Below, piece after piece: positions 41,595-52,264 of a stretch of DNA of 64,000 nucleotides. Position 1 is the stretch's first letter. Each line of letters starts with the position of its first letter. The translations under genes and the position numbers were made by a program. The notes beneath the pieces are model-generated. The model saw only the letters and a program-made list of their open reading frames with translations, had not been told where the DNA came from and did no database searches. Origin of the DNA: Streptomyces shenzhenensis (GTDB taxonomy: Bacteria; Actinomycetota; Actinomycetes; Streptomycetales; Streptomycetaceae); contig NZ_PENI01000003.1 of NCBI RefSeq assembly GCF_003688995.1, positions 124,001-188,000 on the forward strand. Reading direction: 5' to 3'.

Positions 41595-42266
41595 TCACTG
41601 CGCGCCGGGGCGCACCAACCCGCTCTCGTACGCGTACACCGCCGCCTGCACCCGGTCCCGCAGGCCCAGCTTGGTCAGCACATGCCCGACGTGCGTCTTC
41701 ACCGTGGTCTCGCTGACGAACAGGTCCGCCGCGATCTCGGCGTTCGACAGCCCGCGCGCCACCAGCTTCAGCACCTCCACCTCACGCTCGGTGAGCGTGT
41801 GCAGTGTGTCCGGCACCGGCTCCTCGCCGGACGGCAGATGCGTCGCGTACTTGTCCAGCAGCCGACGCGTGATGCTCGGTGCCAGCATGGCCTCACCGGC
41901 GGCCACCACCCGGATCGCCTGGACGAGTTCGTTGGCGGGCGCGTCCTTCAGCAGGAAGCCGCTGGCCCCTGCCCGCAGCGCCTCCACCACGTACTCGTCG
42001 AGGTCGAACGTGGTCAGCACCAGCACCTTCGCCGGGCCGTCGCGCCCCGGGCCGGAGATCTGCCGGGTCGCCTCCACCCCGTCCATCCGCGGCATGCGGA
42101 TGTCCATCAGCACCACATCCGGCTGCAGGGCACGGACCTGGTCGAGGGCCTGGAGGCCGTCGCCGGCCTCGCCCACGACCGCGATGTCCTGCTCCGCCTC
42201 CAGGATCATCCGGAATCCGGTGCGCAGCAGCGGCTGGTCATCGACCAGTAGGACGCGGATGGCCAT
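41595..42266 (-). CDS. NarL/LuxR-family response regulator (orphan)
   Basis: 223 aa. The receiver domain (1-120) has the acidic pocket VLLVDDQ, phospho-acceptor Asp in DVVLMDIRMPRMDG and the conserved Lys in FLLKDAP. A GerE-type helix-turn-helix follows (LTEREVEVLKLVARGLSNAEIAADLFVSETTVKTHVGHVLTKLGL). It starts 12 bp after the RecB-like gene on the same strand with AAGGAG upstream, so it is probably cotranscribed with it. No sensor kinase is encoded in the window. Confidence 0.93.
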   Translation of the reverse strand: MAIRVLLVDDQPLLRTGFRMILEAEQDIAVVGEAGDGLQALDQVRALQPDVVLMDIRMPRMDGVEATRQISGPGRDGPAKVLVLTTFDLDEYVVEALRAGASGFLLKDAPANELVQAIRVVAAGEAMLAPSITRRLLDKYATHLPSGEEPVPDTLHTLTEREVEVLKLVARGLSNAEIAADLFVSETTVKTHVGHVLTKLGLRDRVQAAVYAYESGLVRPGAQ

Positions 42267-42278
42267 AAGTCTCCTTCG

Positions 42279-43529
<1,251 letters not shown>

Positions 43530-43703
43530 GACCACAGACCATACGGGCCGCCACTGACAGTGACCCAGCCGCGCCGCGCACCCGGCGTCCCCGCGGGGAA
43601 CACGGGGGGTGCCGGGGCGGAACGTGTGACGACGGCCGCATACCATCGACCACAGACCCTTCCGCCCGCCAGGCGCGGAAGACGCTTCGAACGAGGGGAC
43701 ACC

Positions 43704-45263
43704 GTGGACGTGAGCGGCGGGAGCGGGCAGCCGCGGTCCGGCAACGACGAGCCGGCCGAGCGCCCCGCAGGTCCTACGGCCCCGAGCACCGGCACCGGCG
43801 ACGGCACCGACGACAGCGCCGCGGCCACCGAGCCCACCAAGAACACCGAGCCCCGGCCCGACGCCTCCAAGACCCCGGCCGAGCCCGGCTCCGAACGCGA
43901 CACCGAGCCTGAGAACGCCTCCACCACGACCGGAGACGGCCCGCCGGACGCCTCGGCCGCGCCGCCTTCGCCGACCCCGCCCGAAGCGCACGACGACGCC
44001 CGCGCCGGGCGGCCCGACGGCGGCTCCGAGCCCCGTGCGCACGCCGAATCCGGCTTCGGCAAGGGACACGACAAGGGCCAGGGCCAGGGGAAGCCGCCGG
44101 AGCGGCCCAAGGGACCCGGCGGCGGGCTCCTCATGGGACGACCCTTCGGCGTACCCGTGTACGTGGCACCCAGCTGGTTCCTCGTCGCCGCGCTGATCAC
44201 CTGGGTCTTCGGCGGCCAGCTCGACCGGGTGCTGCCGGAGCTGGGCGCCGCCCGCTACCTGGTGTCCCTCTTCTTCGCGGTCGCCTTCTACGCCTCCGTC
44301 CTCGTCCACGAACTCGCCCACACCGTCGCCGCCGTCCGCTTCAAACTCCCGGTCCGCCGCATCCAGCTCCAGTTCTTCGGCGGCGTCTCCGAGATCGAGA
44401 AGGAGGCCGAGACCCCCGGACGGGAGTTCATCCTGGCCTTCGTCGGACCACTGCTCTCCCTCGTCCTCGCGGGCCTGTTCTACCTGGCCATGCAGCCCGT
44501 CGAGCCCGGCACCGTGCCCGGCGTCCTGCTGGCCGGCCTGATGATCTCCAACCTCATCGTCGCCGCCTTCAACCTCCTGCCCGGCCTCCCCCTCGACGGC
44601 GGCCGGATGCTCCGCGCCGTCGTCTGGAAGATCACCGGCAGGCCCATGAGCGGCACCGTCGCCGCCGCCTGGGTCGGCCGCGCCCTCGCCATCTCCGTAC
44701 TGATCGGCCTCCCGCTGCTCAACCAGTCCGGCGCCCTCGGCTCCGACGCCCAGGACATCAGCGGCATGGACACCGTCACCGACGCCCTGCTCGCCGCCAT
44801 CCTCGCCGCGATCATCTGGACCGGCGCGGGCAACAGCCTGCGCATGGCACGGCTGCGCGAGCACCTCCCGGAACTGCGGGCCCGCACCCTGACCCGGCGC
44901 GCGGTCCCGGTGGAGACCGACACCCCGCTGTCCGAGGCACTGCGCCGCGCCAACGCCGCCGGCGCCCGCGCCCTCGTCATCGTCGACGCCGACGGCAAAC
45001 CGCGCTCCCTGGTCCGCGAGGCCGCCATCGTCGGCGTACCCGAACACCGCCGCCCCTGGGTCGCCGTCAGCGGCCTCGCCCAGGAACTCACCGACGGCAT
45101 GCGCGTCTCCGCCGAACTGGCGGGCGAGGACCTCCTCGACGTCCTGCGGGCCACCCCCGCGACCGAGTACCTGGTCGTGGAGAAGACAGGCGAGATCTAC
45201 GGCGTCCTGTCCGCGGCCGACGTGGAACGCGCCTTCGTCAAGGCGATGGCACGGCCCGCCTGA
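43704..45263 (+). CDS. Site-2 protease family membrane metalloprotease
   Basis: 519 aa from a GTG with GAGGGGAC upstream. Residues 1-140 are a low-complexity, Pro/Glu/Thr-rich soluble extension. From ~150 come about six membrane helices; the zinc site HELAH is at 202-206 (SVLVHELAHTVAA) and the second metal motif LPLDGGRML lies in a later helix. The C terminus from ~400 contains CBS-like repeats (ARALVIVDADGKPRSLV, TEYLVVEKTGEIYGVLSAADVERAF). It would cut membrane-anchored substrates such as anti-sigma factors; CBS domains suggest nucleotide sensing (inference). Divergent from the RecB-like gene. Confidence 0.92.
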   Translation: MDVSGGSGQPRSGNDEPAERPAGPTAPSTGTGDGTDDSAAATEPTKNTEPRPDASKTPAEPGSERDTEPENASTTTGDGPPDASAAPPSPTPPEAHDDARAGRPDGGSEPRAHAESGFGKGHDKGQGQGKPPERPKGPGGGLLMGRPFGVPVYVAPSWFLVAALITWVFGGQLDRVLPELGAARYLVSLFFAVAFYASVLVHELAHTVAAVRFKLPVRRIQLQFFGGVSEIEKEAETPGREFILAFVGPLLSLVLAGLFYLAMQPVEPGTVPGVLLAGLMISNLIVAAFNLLPGLPLDGGRMLRAVVWKITGRPMSGTVAAAWVGRALAISVLIGLPLLNQSGALGSDAQDISGMDTVTDALLAAILAAIIWTGAGNSLRMARLREHLPELRARTLTRRAVPVETDTPLSEALRRANAAGARALVIVDADGKPRSLVREAAIVGVPEHRRPWVAVSGLAQELTDGMRVSAELAGEDLLDVLRATPATEYLVVEKTGEIYGVLSAADVERAFVKAMARPA

Positions 45264-45369
45264 AGCACCCCGGAGCGGCACGGACCGTGCGACCGGCCGG
45301 CCACAGCCCGCACCATCGCCCCGCTCCCTCCACCGGTCCTCACCGGTCAAGCGCCCAGCGGGGAACCGG

Positions 45370-45375
45370 TAGGCT
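45370..45375 (+). promoter_or_regulatory. -10 element of a leaderless trmI promoter
   Basis: TAGGCT lies 6 nt before the ATG at 45382, which has no ribosome site. Confidence 0.55.
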
Positions 45376-45381
45376 GGTCAC

Positions 45382-46284
45382 ATGTCCGAACCGACCGGTG
45401 CCGCCCGCAGGCGCGGGCCCTTCAAGGTCGGGGACCAGGTACAGCTGACCGACCCCAAGGGCCGCCACTACACGTTCACGCTCGAAGCCGGGAAGAACTT
45501 CCACACCCACAAGGGTTCCTTCCCGCACGACGAACTGATCGGCGCTCCCGAGGGCAGCGTTGTCCGCACCACCGGAAACGTCGCCTACCTCGCGCTGCGC
45601 CCCCTGCTCCCCGACTACGTCCTGTCCATGCCCCGCGGGGCCGCCGTCGTCTACCCGAAGGACGCGGGTCAGATCCTCGCCTTCGCCGACATCTTCCCCG
45701 GCGCCCGCGTCGTGGAGGCAGGCGTCGGCTCCGGCTCGCTCAGCAGCTTCCTGCTGAGGGCCATCGGCGACCAGGGCATGCTGCACTCCTACGAGCGCCG
45801 CGAAGACTTCGCCGACATCGCCCGGCAGAACGTGGAACGCTACTTCGGCGGACCGCACCCGGCCTGGCAGCTCACCGTCGGCGACCTCCAGGACAACCTG
45901 TCCGACACCGACGTCGACCGCGTCATCCTCGACATGCTCGCCCCCTGGGAGTGCCTGGAGGCCGTCTCCAAGGCGCTCGTACCCGGCGGCATCCTGTGCT
46001 GCTACGTGGCGACCACGACACAGCTCGCCCGGACCGTCGAGTCCATCCGCGAGATCGGCAGCTTCAACGAGCCGACCGCCTGGGAGACGATGATCCGCAA
46101 CTGGCACATCGAGGGCCTGGCCGTCCGCCCCGACCACCGGATGATCGGCCACACCGGCTTCCTGCTCACCGCCCGGCGCCTCGCCGACGGCGTCGAGCCG
46201 CCCATGCGCCGCCGCCGCCCCGCCAAGGGCGCCTACGGCGAGGACTACGCGGGCCCCAACGCCGACGGCGGCACCGGCCACTGA
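45382..46284 (+). CDS. trmI: tRNA (adenine-58-N1)-methyltransferase
   Basis: 300 aa. An N-terminal small beta domain (GPFKVGDQVQLTDPKGRHYTFTLEAGKNFHTHKG) precedes a Rossmann methyltransferase with the SAM motif VVEAGVGSGSLSSFLLRAIG and DRVILDMLAPWECL; these are the TrmI family hallmarks. It methylates A58 in the tRNA T-loop. From memory, actinobacterial trmI genes often lie next to the proteasome ATPase gene, as here (2.3 kb away with two genes between). Probably leaderless. A large imperfect hairpin follows the stop. Confidence 0.95.
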   Translation: MSEPTGAARRRGPFKVGDQVQLTDPKGRHYTFTLEAGKNFHTHKGSFPHDELIGAPEGSVVRTTGNVAYLALRPLLPDYVLSMPRGAAVVYPKDAGQILAFADIFPGARVVEAGVGSGSLSSFLLRAIGDQGMLHSYERREDFADIARQNVERYFGGPHPAWQLTVGDLQDNLSDTDVDRVILDMLAPWECLEAVSKALVPGGILCCYVATTTQLARTVESIREIGSFNEPTAWETMIRNWHIEGLAVRPDHRMIGHTGFLLTARRLADGVEPPMRRRRPAKGAYGEDYAGPNADGGTGH

Positions 46285-46299
46285 CCCCCTCATCACCCT

Positions 46300-46368
46300 C
46301 AACGCAGCGGCGCCGCCGCCGAGTCACCCCGGGCCGACCGGGAACCCGGCGACGGCGCCCGCGCGTTG
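46300..46368 (+). terminator. trmI terminator hairpin
   Basis: CAACGC-GCGG-CGCCG pairs with CGGCGCCCGCGCGTTG over an imperfect ~20-bp stem. It is followed by a tandem duplication of GTTGAGGGAAC at 46365-46386. Confidence 0.55.
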
Positions 46369-46536
46369 AGGGAACGTTGAGGGAACACAGCCCCCAAGAC
46401 GGTGAAACCCACGCGCCGCCACCGCCCGCGGGCGAAGGACCCGCGCAATCCCGGACCCCGCCGTTCCCCCGCACTGTGACGTGTGGCACCATGCTGGCCA
46501 CCCCCACCGGCACAGCCCTCACAGGAGACACTCCTC

Positions 46537-47109
46537 GTGCAATCCGCCGTCCCGGAACTCGCACACACCCACACCCGCCCGATCCACTGGGTGGCCACCG
46601 CAACCGCTGTCGCCGGCGTCGTCGCCCTCTCCTCGATGATCCAGCCCGGCTCGGCCAAGGCCGCCCAGCCCGCCGATCGGAAGCCGAAGCCCGCACCCGC
46701 GGCCACCGCGCCCGGCACCACGGGCGTCGCCTTCCCCCTCGAGTGCGGACCCGTGAGAGCCGTCGTGAAACAGAAGGCCACCGGAGACCTCGACGGCGAC
46801 GGCAGCCCCGAGACGGTCGCCGTGGTCCACTGCGACGCCCCCATGGGCACCCCACCCGACGGCGTCTACGTCCTCACCCGGGACGCGCGGACCGAGCGGG
46901 CCCGCGTCGTCGCCACGCTCGTCGACCCCAAGGACCGGCTCACCGTCACCGACTTCACGGTGCGGTCCGGCGCGGTCACCGCGACCCTGCTCGGCTACTC
47001 CACGGCCGACGTACCGAGTTGCTGCCCGGACGTGACGACGCCCGCCAAGTGGCAGTGGAACGGCCGCGCGTTCATCCGCTCCACACCGGCGGCCGCCCAC
47101 AGCGTATGA
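46537..47109 (+). CDS. Secreted or membrane-anchored hypothetical protein
   Basis: 190 aa from a GTG with AGGAG 9 nt upstream. A hydrophobic segment (WVATATAVAGVVALSSMI, ~residues 17-34) ends in an Ala-rich stretch (GSAKAAQP), so it is exported or anchored. Then a Pro/Ala linker and a domain with GDLDGDGSPETVAVVHC, an FG-GAP/EF-like calcium pattern, and four Cys (LECG, VVHC, SCCP). Function unknown. A conserved Streptomyces neighbour of trmI as far as I recall. Convergent with the ferredoxin gene. Confidence 0.75.
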   Translation: MQSAVPELAHTHTRPIHWVATATAVAGVVALSSMIQPGSAKAAQPADRKPKPAPAATAPGTTGVAFPLECGPVRAVVKQKATGDLDGDGSPETVAVVHCDAPMGTPPDGVYVLTRDARTERARVVATLVDPKDRLTVTDFTVRSGAVTATLLGYSTADVPSCCPDVTTPAKWQWNGRAFIRSTPAAAHSV

Positions 47110-47156
47110 AACACCCCGTCCCGACGGGAATGTGAGAAATCAGACATTGGTCACAT

Positions 47157-47178
47157 GGAGTGACTTCGCTGTCACTCC
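47157..47178. terminator. Hairpin between convergent genes
   Basis: GGAGTGAC and GTCACTCC form an 8-bp stem with a 6-nt loop; it overlaps the last codons of the ferredoxin gene. Confidence 0.5.
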
Positions 47179-47477
47179 GCGTCCGGGCCGTACACCTCGA
47201 CCCTGTCCGAAACCCGACGCACATGGATGCACTCGCCCGGACATTCCCTCGCCGAGTCCACGACATCCGTGAGAAGCGGCAACGGCACCGGAGTCACTGC
47301 CCCCTTGGCCTGCAACAGCTCGTCGTCCGCCCCCTTCACATAAGCCAGCCCGTCGATGTCCAGCTCGAACACCTCGGGCGCGTACTGGGCGCAGATCCCG
47401 TCCCCCGTACACAGATCCTGGTCGATCCAGACCTCCAGCGCATCGCCACCGCCTCGGGCCTCCTGCTGCACGGTCAT
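47172..47477 (-). CDS. Ferredoxin
   Basis: 101 aa. The cluster ligands are CTGDGIC (residues ~23-29) and ECPGECI (~78-84), with DQDLCTGDGICAQYAPEVFEL as the typical opening. This is the short actinobacterial 3Fe-4S/4Fe-4S type that commonly donates electrons to P450s. No P450 gene is in the window, and it is divergent from the proteasome ATPase gene, so its partner is unknown. ATG with AGGAG upstream. Confidence 0.9.
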   Translation of the reverse strand: MTVQQEARGGGDALEVWIDQDLCTGDGICAQYAPEVFELDIDGLAYVKGADDELLQAKGAVTPVPLPLLTDVVDSARECPGECIHVRRVSDRVEVYGPDAE

Positions 47478-47630
47478 CTCTCCTGCCGTTCACGAACCGA
47501 GCCGACGGGAATCCGGCCAGCTCTGACGGGTGTTGAACCCCTCGACCCTACCCGCGGCGGCTTCCCAATCATGTTCGGTGGGTATTCCCCTGGCGTGAGG
47601 GTGAGCGCAAGGGTGAAGATCGGACACTCC

Positions 47631-47682
47631 TTGACAGTCTTTGTGATCTAGGGGTTTCAATCGACACCCACCCAGGTAGGGT
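47631..47682 (+). promoter_or_regulatory. Promoter elements upstream of arc
   Basis: TTGACA (47631-47636) is a consensus -35, but nothing at the right distance is a good -10. A separate TAGGGT at 47677-47682 would give a ~30-nt leader to the GTG at 47721. One of the two probably serves arc. Confidence 0.4.
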
Positions 47683-47720
47683 CTGGAAGCGTCCAGCTCC
47701 CCTTGGAGGAGGTGAGGACC

Positions 47721-49487
47721 GTGGCAGCCCACGACGACGACATGAACCGCGGCATCCGCCCGGGACGAGGGTCCGAGGACCCCGCCGGGCAGATCGCCTA
47801 CCTTGAGCAGGAGATCGCCGTCCTGCGACGCAAGCTCGCCGACTCTCCGCGACACACGAGAATTCTCGAAGAGCGGATCGTCGAGCTGCAGACCAACCTG
47901 GCCGGCGTGTCCGCACAGAACGAGCGACTCGCCAACACACTCCGCGAGGCCCGCGACCAGATCGTGGCCCTCAAAGAAGAAGTCGACCGGCTCGCCCAGC
48001 CGCCCGCCGGCTTCGGTGTCTTCCTGCAGGCGAACGAGGACGGCACCGCCGACATCTTCACCGGCGGCCGCAAGCTCCGGGTGAACGTCAGCCCGAGCGT
48101 CGACCTCGACATCCTGCGGCGCGGCCAGGAAGTCATGCTCAACGAAGCGCTCAACGTGGTCGAAGCCATGGAGTACGAGCGCGTCGGGGACATCGTCACC
48201 CTCAAGGAGATCCTCGAGGACGGCGAGCGCGCCCTGGTGCTCGGGCACACCGACGAGGAACGGGTGGTACGGCTCGCCGAGCCGCTGCTGGACGTCACCA
48301 TCCGCCCCGGCGACGCCCTGCTGCTCGAACCCCGCTCCGGCTACGTCTACGAAGTGGTCCCCAAGAGCGAGGTCGAAGAACTCGTCCTCGAAGAAGTGCC
48401 CGACATCGGGTACCAGCAGATCGGCGGCCTCGGCAACCAGATCGAGGCCATCCGCGACGCGGTCGAGCTGCCCTACCTCTACCCCGACCTCTTCAAGGAG
48501 CACGAGCTGCGCCCGCCCAAGGGCGTCCTGCTCTACGGACCCCCCGGATGCGGCAAGACGCTCATCGCCAAGGCCGTCGCCAACTCGCTGGCCAAGAAGG
48601 TCGCCGAAGTCACCGGCCAGGCCGCGGGCAAGAGCTTCTTCCTCAACATCAAGGGCCCCGAACTGCTCAACAAGTACGTCGGCGAGACCGAGCGGCAGAT
48701 CCGCCTCGTCTTCCAGCGCGCACGGGAGAAGGCCAGCGAAGGCACCCCCGTGATCGTCTTCTTCGACGAGATGGAATCGCTCTTCCGCACCCGCGGCTCC
48801 GGCGTCAGCTCGGACGTGGAGAACACCATCGTCCCCCAGCTGCTCGCCGAGATCGACGGCGTCGAAGGCCTGCAGAACGTGGTGGTGATCGGTGCCTCCA
48901 ACCGCGAGGACATGATCGACCCCGCCATCCTGCGGCCCGGCCGGCTCGACGTGAAGATCAAGATCGAGCGTCCGGACGCCGAAGCGGCCAAGGACATCTT
49001 CGGGAAGTACCTCACCGAGCGCCTCCCACTGCACTCGGACGACCTCGGAGAACACGGCGGCGACAAGGCCACCACGGTCCAGAGCATGATCCAGACCGCG
49101 GTCGAGCACATGTACGCCGAAACCGAGGAGAACCGCTTCCTGGAGGTCACCTACGCCAACGGCGACAAGGAAGTCCTCTACTTCAAGGACTTCAACTCCG
49201 GAGCGATGATCGAGAACATCGTCGGACGCGCCAAGAAAATGGCGATCAAGGAATTCCTCGAACACAACCAGAAAGGCCTCAGGGTCTCCCACCTCCTCCA
49301 GGCATGCGTGGACGAGTTCAAGGAGAATGAGGACCTGCCCAACACCACGAACCCGGACGACTGGGCCCGGATCTCCGGCAAGAAGGGTGAAAGGATCGTC
49401 TACATCCGCACCCTCATCACCGGAAAGCAGGGCGCGGACACCGGACGCTCCATCGACACGGTGGCGAACACCGGGCAGTACCTGTAA
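47721..49487 (+). CDS. arc: Proteasome-associated AAA ATPase (ARC/Mpa)
   Basis: 588 aa. Unfolds pupylated proteins and feeds them into the 20S core. An N-terminal coiled coil (~25-92) binds Pup; an OB-type inter-domain spans ~95-230; the AAA module has Walker A GPPGCGKT (273-280), Walker [10 protein letters not shown] and the arginine-finger region [11 protein letters not shown]. The C terminus ends NTGQYL, the penultimate-Tyr docking tail for the proteasome. GTG start at 47721 with GGAGGTGAGGACC upstream. First gene of the Pup-proteasome locus, with its own terminator before dop. Confidence 0.97.
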   Translation: MAAHDDDMNRGIRPGRGSEDPAGQIAYLEQEIAVLRRKLADSPRHTRILEERIVELQTNLAGVSAQNERLANTLREARDQIVALKEEVDRLAQPPAGFGVFLQANEDGTADIFTGGRKLRVNVSPSVDLDILRRGQEVMLNEALNVVEAMEYERVGDIVTLKEILEDGERALVLGHTDEERVVRLAEPLLDVTIRPGDALLLEPRSGYVYEVVPKSEVEELVLEEVPDIGYQQIGGLGNQIEAIRDAVELPYLYPDLFKEHELRPPKGVLLYGPPGCGKTLIAKAVANSLAKKVAEVTGQAAGKSFFLNIKGPELLNKYVGETERQIRLVFQRAREKASEGTPVIVFFDEMESLFRTRGSGVSSDVENTIVPQLLAEIDGVEGLQNVVVIGASNREDMIDPAILRPGRLDVKIKIERPDAEAAKDIFGKYLTERLPLHSDDLGEHGGDKATTVQSMIQTAVEHMYAETEENRFLEVTYANGDKEVLYFKDFNSGAMIENIVGRAKKMAIKEFLEHNQKGLRVSHLLQACVDEFKENEDLPNTTNPDDWARISGKKGERIVYIRTLITGKQGADTGRSIDTVANTGQYL

Positions 49488-49496
49488 AGACAGGGC

Positions 49497-49537
49497 GGCT
49501 GCGGGTGCCCCCACCGGGTACCCGCAGCCGACTGTTT
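49497..49537 (+). terminator. arc terminator
   Basis: GGCTGCGGGT and ACCCGCAGCC form a 10-bp stem with a 13-nt loop, followed by a TTTT run. Confidence 0.75.
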
Positions 49538-49718
49538 TCCGGGCCACGCCGGAACAGGCAATGACGCAAATGATCTCCCCACCAGCGCAAAGGCGTTCTA
49601 GGCTCTTCGGTACCGCCGAGTCGCGCAGTGCGGGGACGGGCACCGCACACGCACCGGAGCGCCAGCGGTACGCGAGCGGCGCCCACGACCGAGGGCGCCG
49701 CCGGGCAAGGAGGGCCGC

Positions 49719-51230
49719 ATGACCGTACGGCGAGTAATGGGCATCGAGACGGAGTACGGCATCTCCGTCCCCGGTCACCCCAATGCCAATGCCATGCTCA
49801 CCTCATCCCAGATCGTCAACGCCTACGCGGCTGCGATGCACCGGGCCCGCCGCGCCCGCTGGGACTTCGAGGAGGAGAACCCGCTGCGCGACGCACGAGG
49901 CTTCGACCTCGCCCGCGAGGCCGCCGACGCCAGCCAGCTCACCGACGAGGACATCGGCCTGGCGAACGTCATCCTCACCAACGGCGCGCGCCTCTACGTC
50001 GACCACGCACACCCCGAGTACAGCGCGCCCGAGGTGACCAACCCCCGCGACGCCGTCCTCTGGGACAAGGCCGGCGAGCGGATCATGGCGGAGGCCGCGG
50101 AACGGGCCGCCCAGCTCCCCGGCGCCCAGCCCATCCACCTGTACAAGAACAACACCGACAACAAGGGCGCCTCGTACGGCACGCACGAGAACTACCTGAT
50201 GAAGCGGGAAACCGCCTTCTCGGACATCGTGCGCCACCTCACGCCCTTCTTCGTCTCCCGACAGGTCTTCGCCGGAGCGGGCCGCGTCGGCATCGGCCAG
50301 GACGGCCACGAACACGGCTTCCAGCTCAGCCAGCGCGCCGACTACTTCGAGGTCGAGGTCGGCCTGGAGACCACCCTCAAGCGCCCCATCATCAACACCC
50401 GCGACGAGCCGCACGCGGACGCCGAGAAATACCGGCGGCTGCACGTGATCATCGGCGACGCCAACCTGTCGGAGATCTCGACCTACCTGAAGCTGGGCAC
50501 GACGGCCCTGGTCCTGTCCATGATCGAGGACGGCTTCATCGCCGTCGACCTGGCCGTGGACCAGCCCGTACGCACCCTCCACCAGGTCTCCCACGACCCC
50601 ACCCTCCAACGCCTGGTCACCCTCCGCAGCGGCCGGACACTCACCGCGGTCCAGCTCCAGATGGAGTACTACGAACTGGCCCGCAAGTACGTCGAGGAGC
50701 GCCACGGGTCGGACGCCGACGAACAGACCAAGGACGTCCTGGTCCGCTGGGAGGACACCCTGAACCGGCTGGAGAATGACCCGATGAGCCTCTCCGGCGA
50801 ACTCGACTGGGTCGCCAAGCGGGAACTGATGGAGGGCTACCGGCGCCGCGACAGCCTGGACTGGGACGCCGCTCGGCTGCACCTGGTGGACCTTCAGTAC
50901 GCGGACGTACGCGCCGAGAAGGGCCTCTACAACCGCCTGGTGGGCCGCGGGCGCATGAAGCGGCTCCTGGACGAGGCCGAGGTCGAGCGGGCGCGCACGA
51001 AGCCGCCGGAGGACACCCGGGCGTACTTCCGGGGCCGGTGCCTGGAGCAGTACGCGGACGACGTGGCGGCCGCCTCCTGGGACTCGGTGATCTTCGACCT
51101 GCCCGGTCGGGACTCCCTCCAGCGCGTTCCAACCCTCGAACCGCTTCGCGGAACGCGAAATCATGTCAAGGAGCTGCTGGACCGCTGCCGCACCGCGGAA
51201 GACCTGGTCAAAGTCCTCTCGGGCGGCTGA
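49719..51230 (+). CDS. dop: Pup deamidase/depupylase Dop
   Basis: 503 aa of the carboxylate-amine ligase/glutamine synthetase-like fold. The start [19 protein letters not shown] includes the ATP-metal Glu; the catalytic Asp is D95 in [16 protein letters not shown], and [22 protein letters not shown] is shared with PafA. Dop hydrolyses the isopeptide bond between Pup and substrate lysines; in species with a Gln-ending Pup it also deamidates it. Since the Pup here ends in Glu, the deamidase step is not needed. AAGGAGG before the ATG. 189 bp upstream of pup, with probable pup promoter elements between. Confidence 0.96.
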   Translation: MTVRRVMGIETEYGISVPGHPNANAMLTSSQIVNAYAAAMHRARRARWDFEEENPLRDARGFDLAREAADASQLTDEDIGLANVILTNGARLYVDHAHPEYSAPEVTNPRDAVLWDKAGERIMAEAAERAAQLPGAQPIHLYKNNTDNKGASYGTHENYLMKRETAFSDIVRHLTPFFVSRQVFAGAGRVGIGQDGHEHGFQLSQRADYFEVEVGLETTLKRPIINTRDEPHADAEKYRRLHVIIGDANLSEISTYLKLGTTALVLSMIEDGFIAVDLAVDQPVRTLHQVSHDPTLQRLVTLRSGRTLTAVQLQMEYYELARKYVEERHGSDADEQTKDVLVRWEDTLNRLENDPMSLSGELDWVAKRELMEGYRRRDSLDWDAARLHLVDLQYADVRAEKGLYNRLVGRGRMKRLLDEAEVERARTKPPEDTRAYFRGRCLEQYADDVAAASWDSVIFDLPGRDSLQRVPTLEPLRGTRNHVKELLDRCRTAEDLVKVLSGG

Positions 51231-51419
51231 GCGGGCCGGCGGACCGCACCGGGCGTCCGGGGTGGAAATCCCGGCGCGAGGGAATCATGGTGGTGGTCCC
51301 CGTACGTTGGAGAAACTGCGGGGCCGATGTCGGACCCCGCTTGTAGGGTCTGATCATCACTGATCGGCAGGAATGCCGACCTGTCGACCATGTCGGGCGA
51401 ATTGAGCGGGGTGAGGGTT
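51231..51419 (+). promoter_or_regulatory. pup upstream region
   Basis: Contains a GCGGGG / CCCCGC hairpin (around 51318-51340) and TAGGGT (51344-51349), a possible -10 giving a ~65-nt leader to pup. It may support an internal promoter for pup-prcB-prcA. Confidence 0.35.
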
Positions 51420-51638
51420 ATGGCGACCAAGGACACCGGTGGCGGCCAGCAGAAGGCCACGCGCTCCACCGAGGAGGTCGAGGAGCAGGCGCAGGACGCG
51501 CAGGCCACCGACGACCTCAAGGAACGACACGAAAAGCTGAGCGACGACGTGGACTCGGTACTGGACGAGATCGACGATGTCCTAGAGGAGAACGCTGAGG
51601 ACTTCGTTCGAAGTTTCGTTCAGAAGGGCGGCGAATAA
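51420..51638 (+). CDS. pup: Prokaryotic ubiquitin-like protein Pup
   Basis: 72 aa, intrinsically disordered and acidic, beginning MATKDTGGGQQKATRSTEE. The coiled-coil-binding region is LKERHEKLSDDVDSVLDEIDDVLEENAEDFVRSFVQ. It ends KGGE: the Glu whose side chain is ligated to target lysines is encoded directly rather than made from Gln by Dop. Start ATG at 51420 with GTGAGGG upstream. Same strand as the endonuclease-like gene and prcB/prcA. Confidence 0.97.
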   Translation: MATKDTGGGQQKATRSTEEVEEQAQDAQATDDLKERHEKLSDDVDSVLDEIDDVLEENAEDFVRSFVQKGGE

Positions 51639-51652
51639 CCTTCGAATGGAAG

Positions 51653-52264
51653 GTGACGGGGGTCGTCGACTTGGAAAATGAAGATGGTGCGAAGCGTTGC
51701 TCGCGGTGCAAGCAGCACAAGCCGCGGGCGGCCTTCGCGCGGAACAAGGCGATGCGGGACGGCTTGCAGGCTTACTGCCGAGCGTGTGCGGCTGCGTACC
51801 ATCAGGAGCGGCAGGTCGCCAGGGGGCATAACGTCCGGCCGAGAGTCGATGTGCCGGAGGGCCACAAGTACTGCCGAACGTGTGGTGAGATCAAGCCGCA
51901 CAGCGAATGGCAACGGAACAGGAGCGCCTCGGACGGCCTCGCGACGCTATGCAGGTCGTGCAAGGCGCTGAAGGGGCGGGCAGGCCATCTGAAACGCCAG
52001 TACGGCATCACCGAGGCTCAACGTGACGAGATGGTCGCCTCTCAGATGGGGCTCTGTGTGATCTGCCTGGAGGCCCCCGCCGTGCATGTGGATCACTGCC
52101 ACAAGACGGGTAGGGTCCGTGGCGTACTGTGCTTCAACTGCAATTCGGCCATCGGCAAGTTGGGCGACGATCCTGACGCTGTCCGGCGGGCTGCCGCATA
52201 TCTGGAAGGAACCTCGTGGAAGCCAACACTCGTAGCACCGGGCGTCTACCGGCTGCCTTCCTGA
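51653..52264 (+). CDS. Endonuclease VII-like HNH protein inside the proteasome operon
   Basis: 203 aa from a GTG at 51653; that start has a poorly spaced ribosome site, and a TTG at 51671 is an alternative. Two Cys-pair zinc modules (CSRCKQHKP ... [22 protein letters not shown] ... CRSCKA) precede the nuclease domain [39 protein letters not shown], the recombination endonuclease VII signature (DHCH, CFNCN). Codons such as TTG, GCT, CGA and TAC/GTT-ending runs are more frequent than in the flanking genes, giving lower GC. It starts 14 bp after pup and overlaps prcB by 49 bp, so it is cotranscribed. Role in pupylation unknown. Confidence 0.85.
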   Translation: MTGVVDLENEDGAKRCSRCKQHKPRAAFARNKAMRDGLQAYCRACAAAYHQERQVARGHNVRPRVDVPEGHKYCRTCGEIKPHSEWQRNRSASDGLATLCRSCKALKGRAGHLKRQYGITEAQRDEMVASQMGLCVICLEAPAVHVDHCHKTGRVRGVLCFNCNSAIGKLGDDPDAVRRAAAYLEGTSWKPTLVAPGVYRLPS

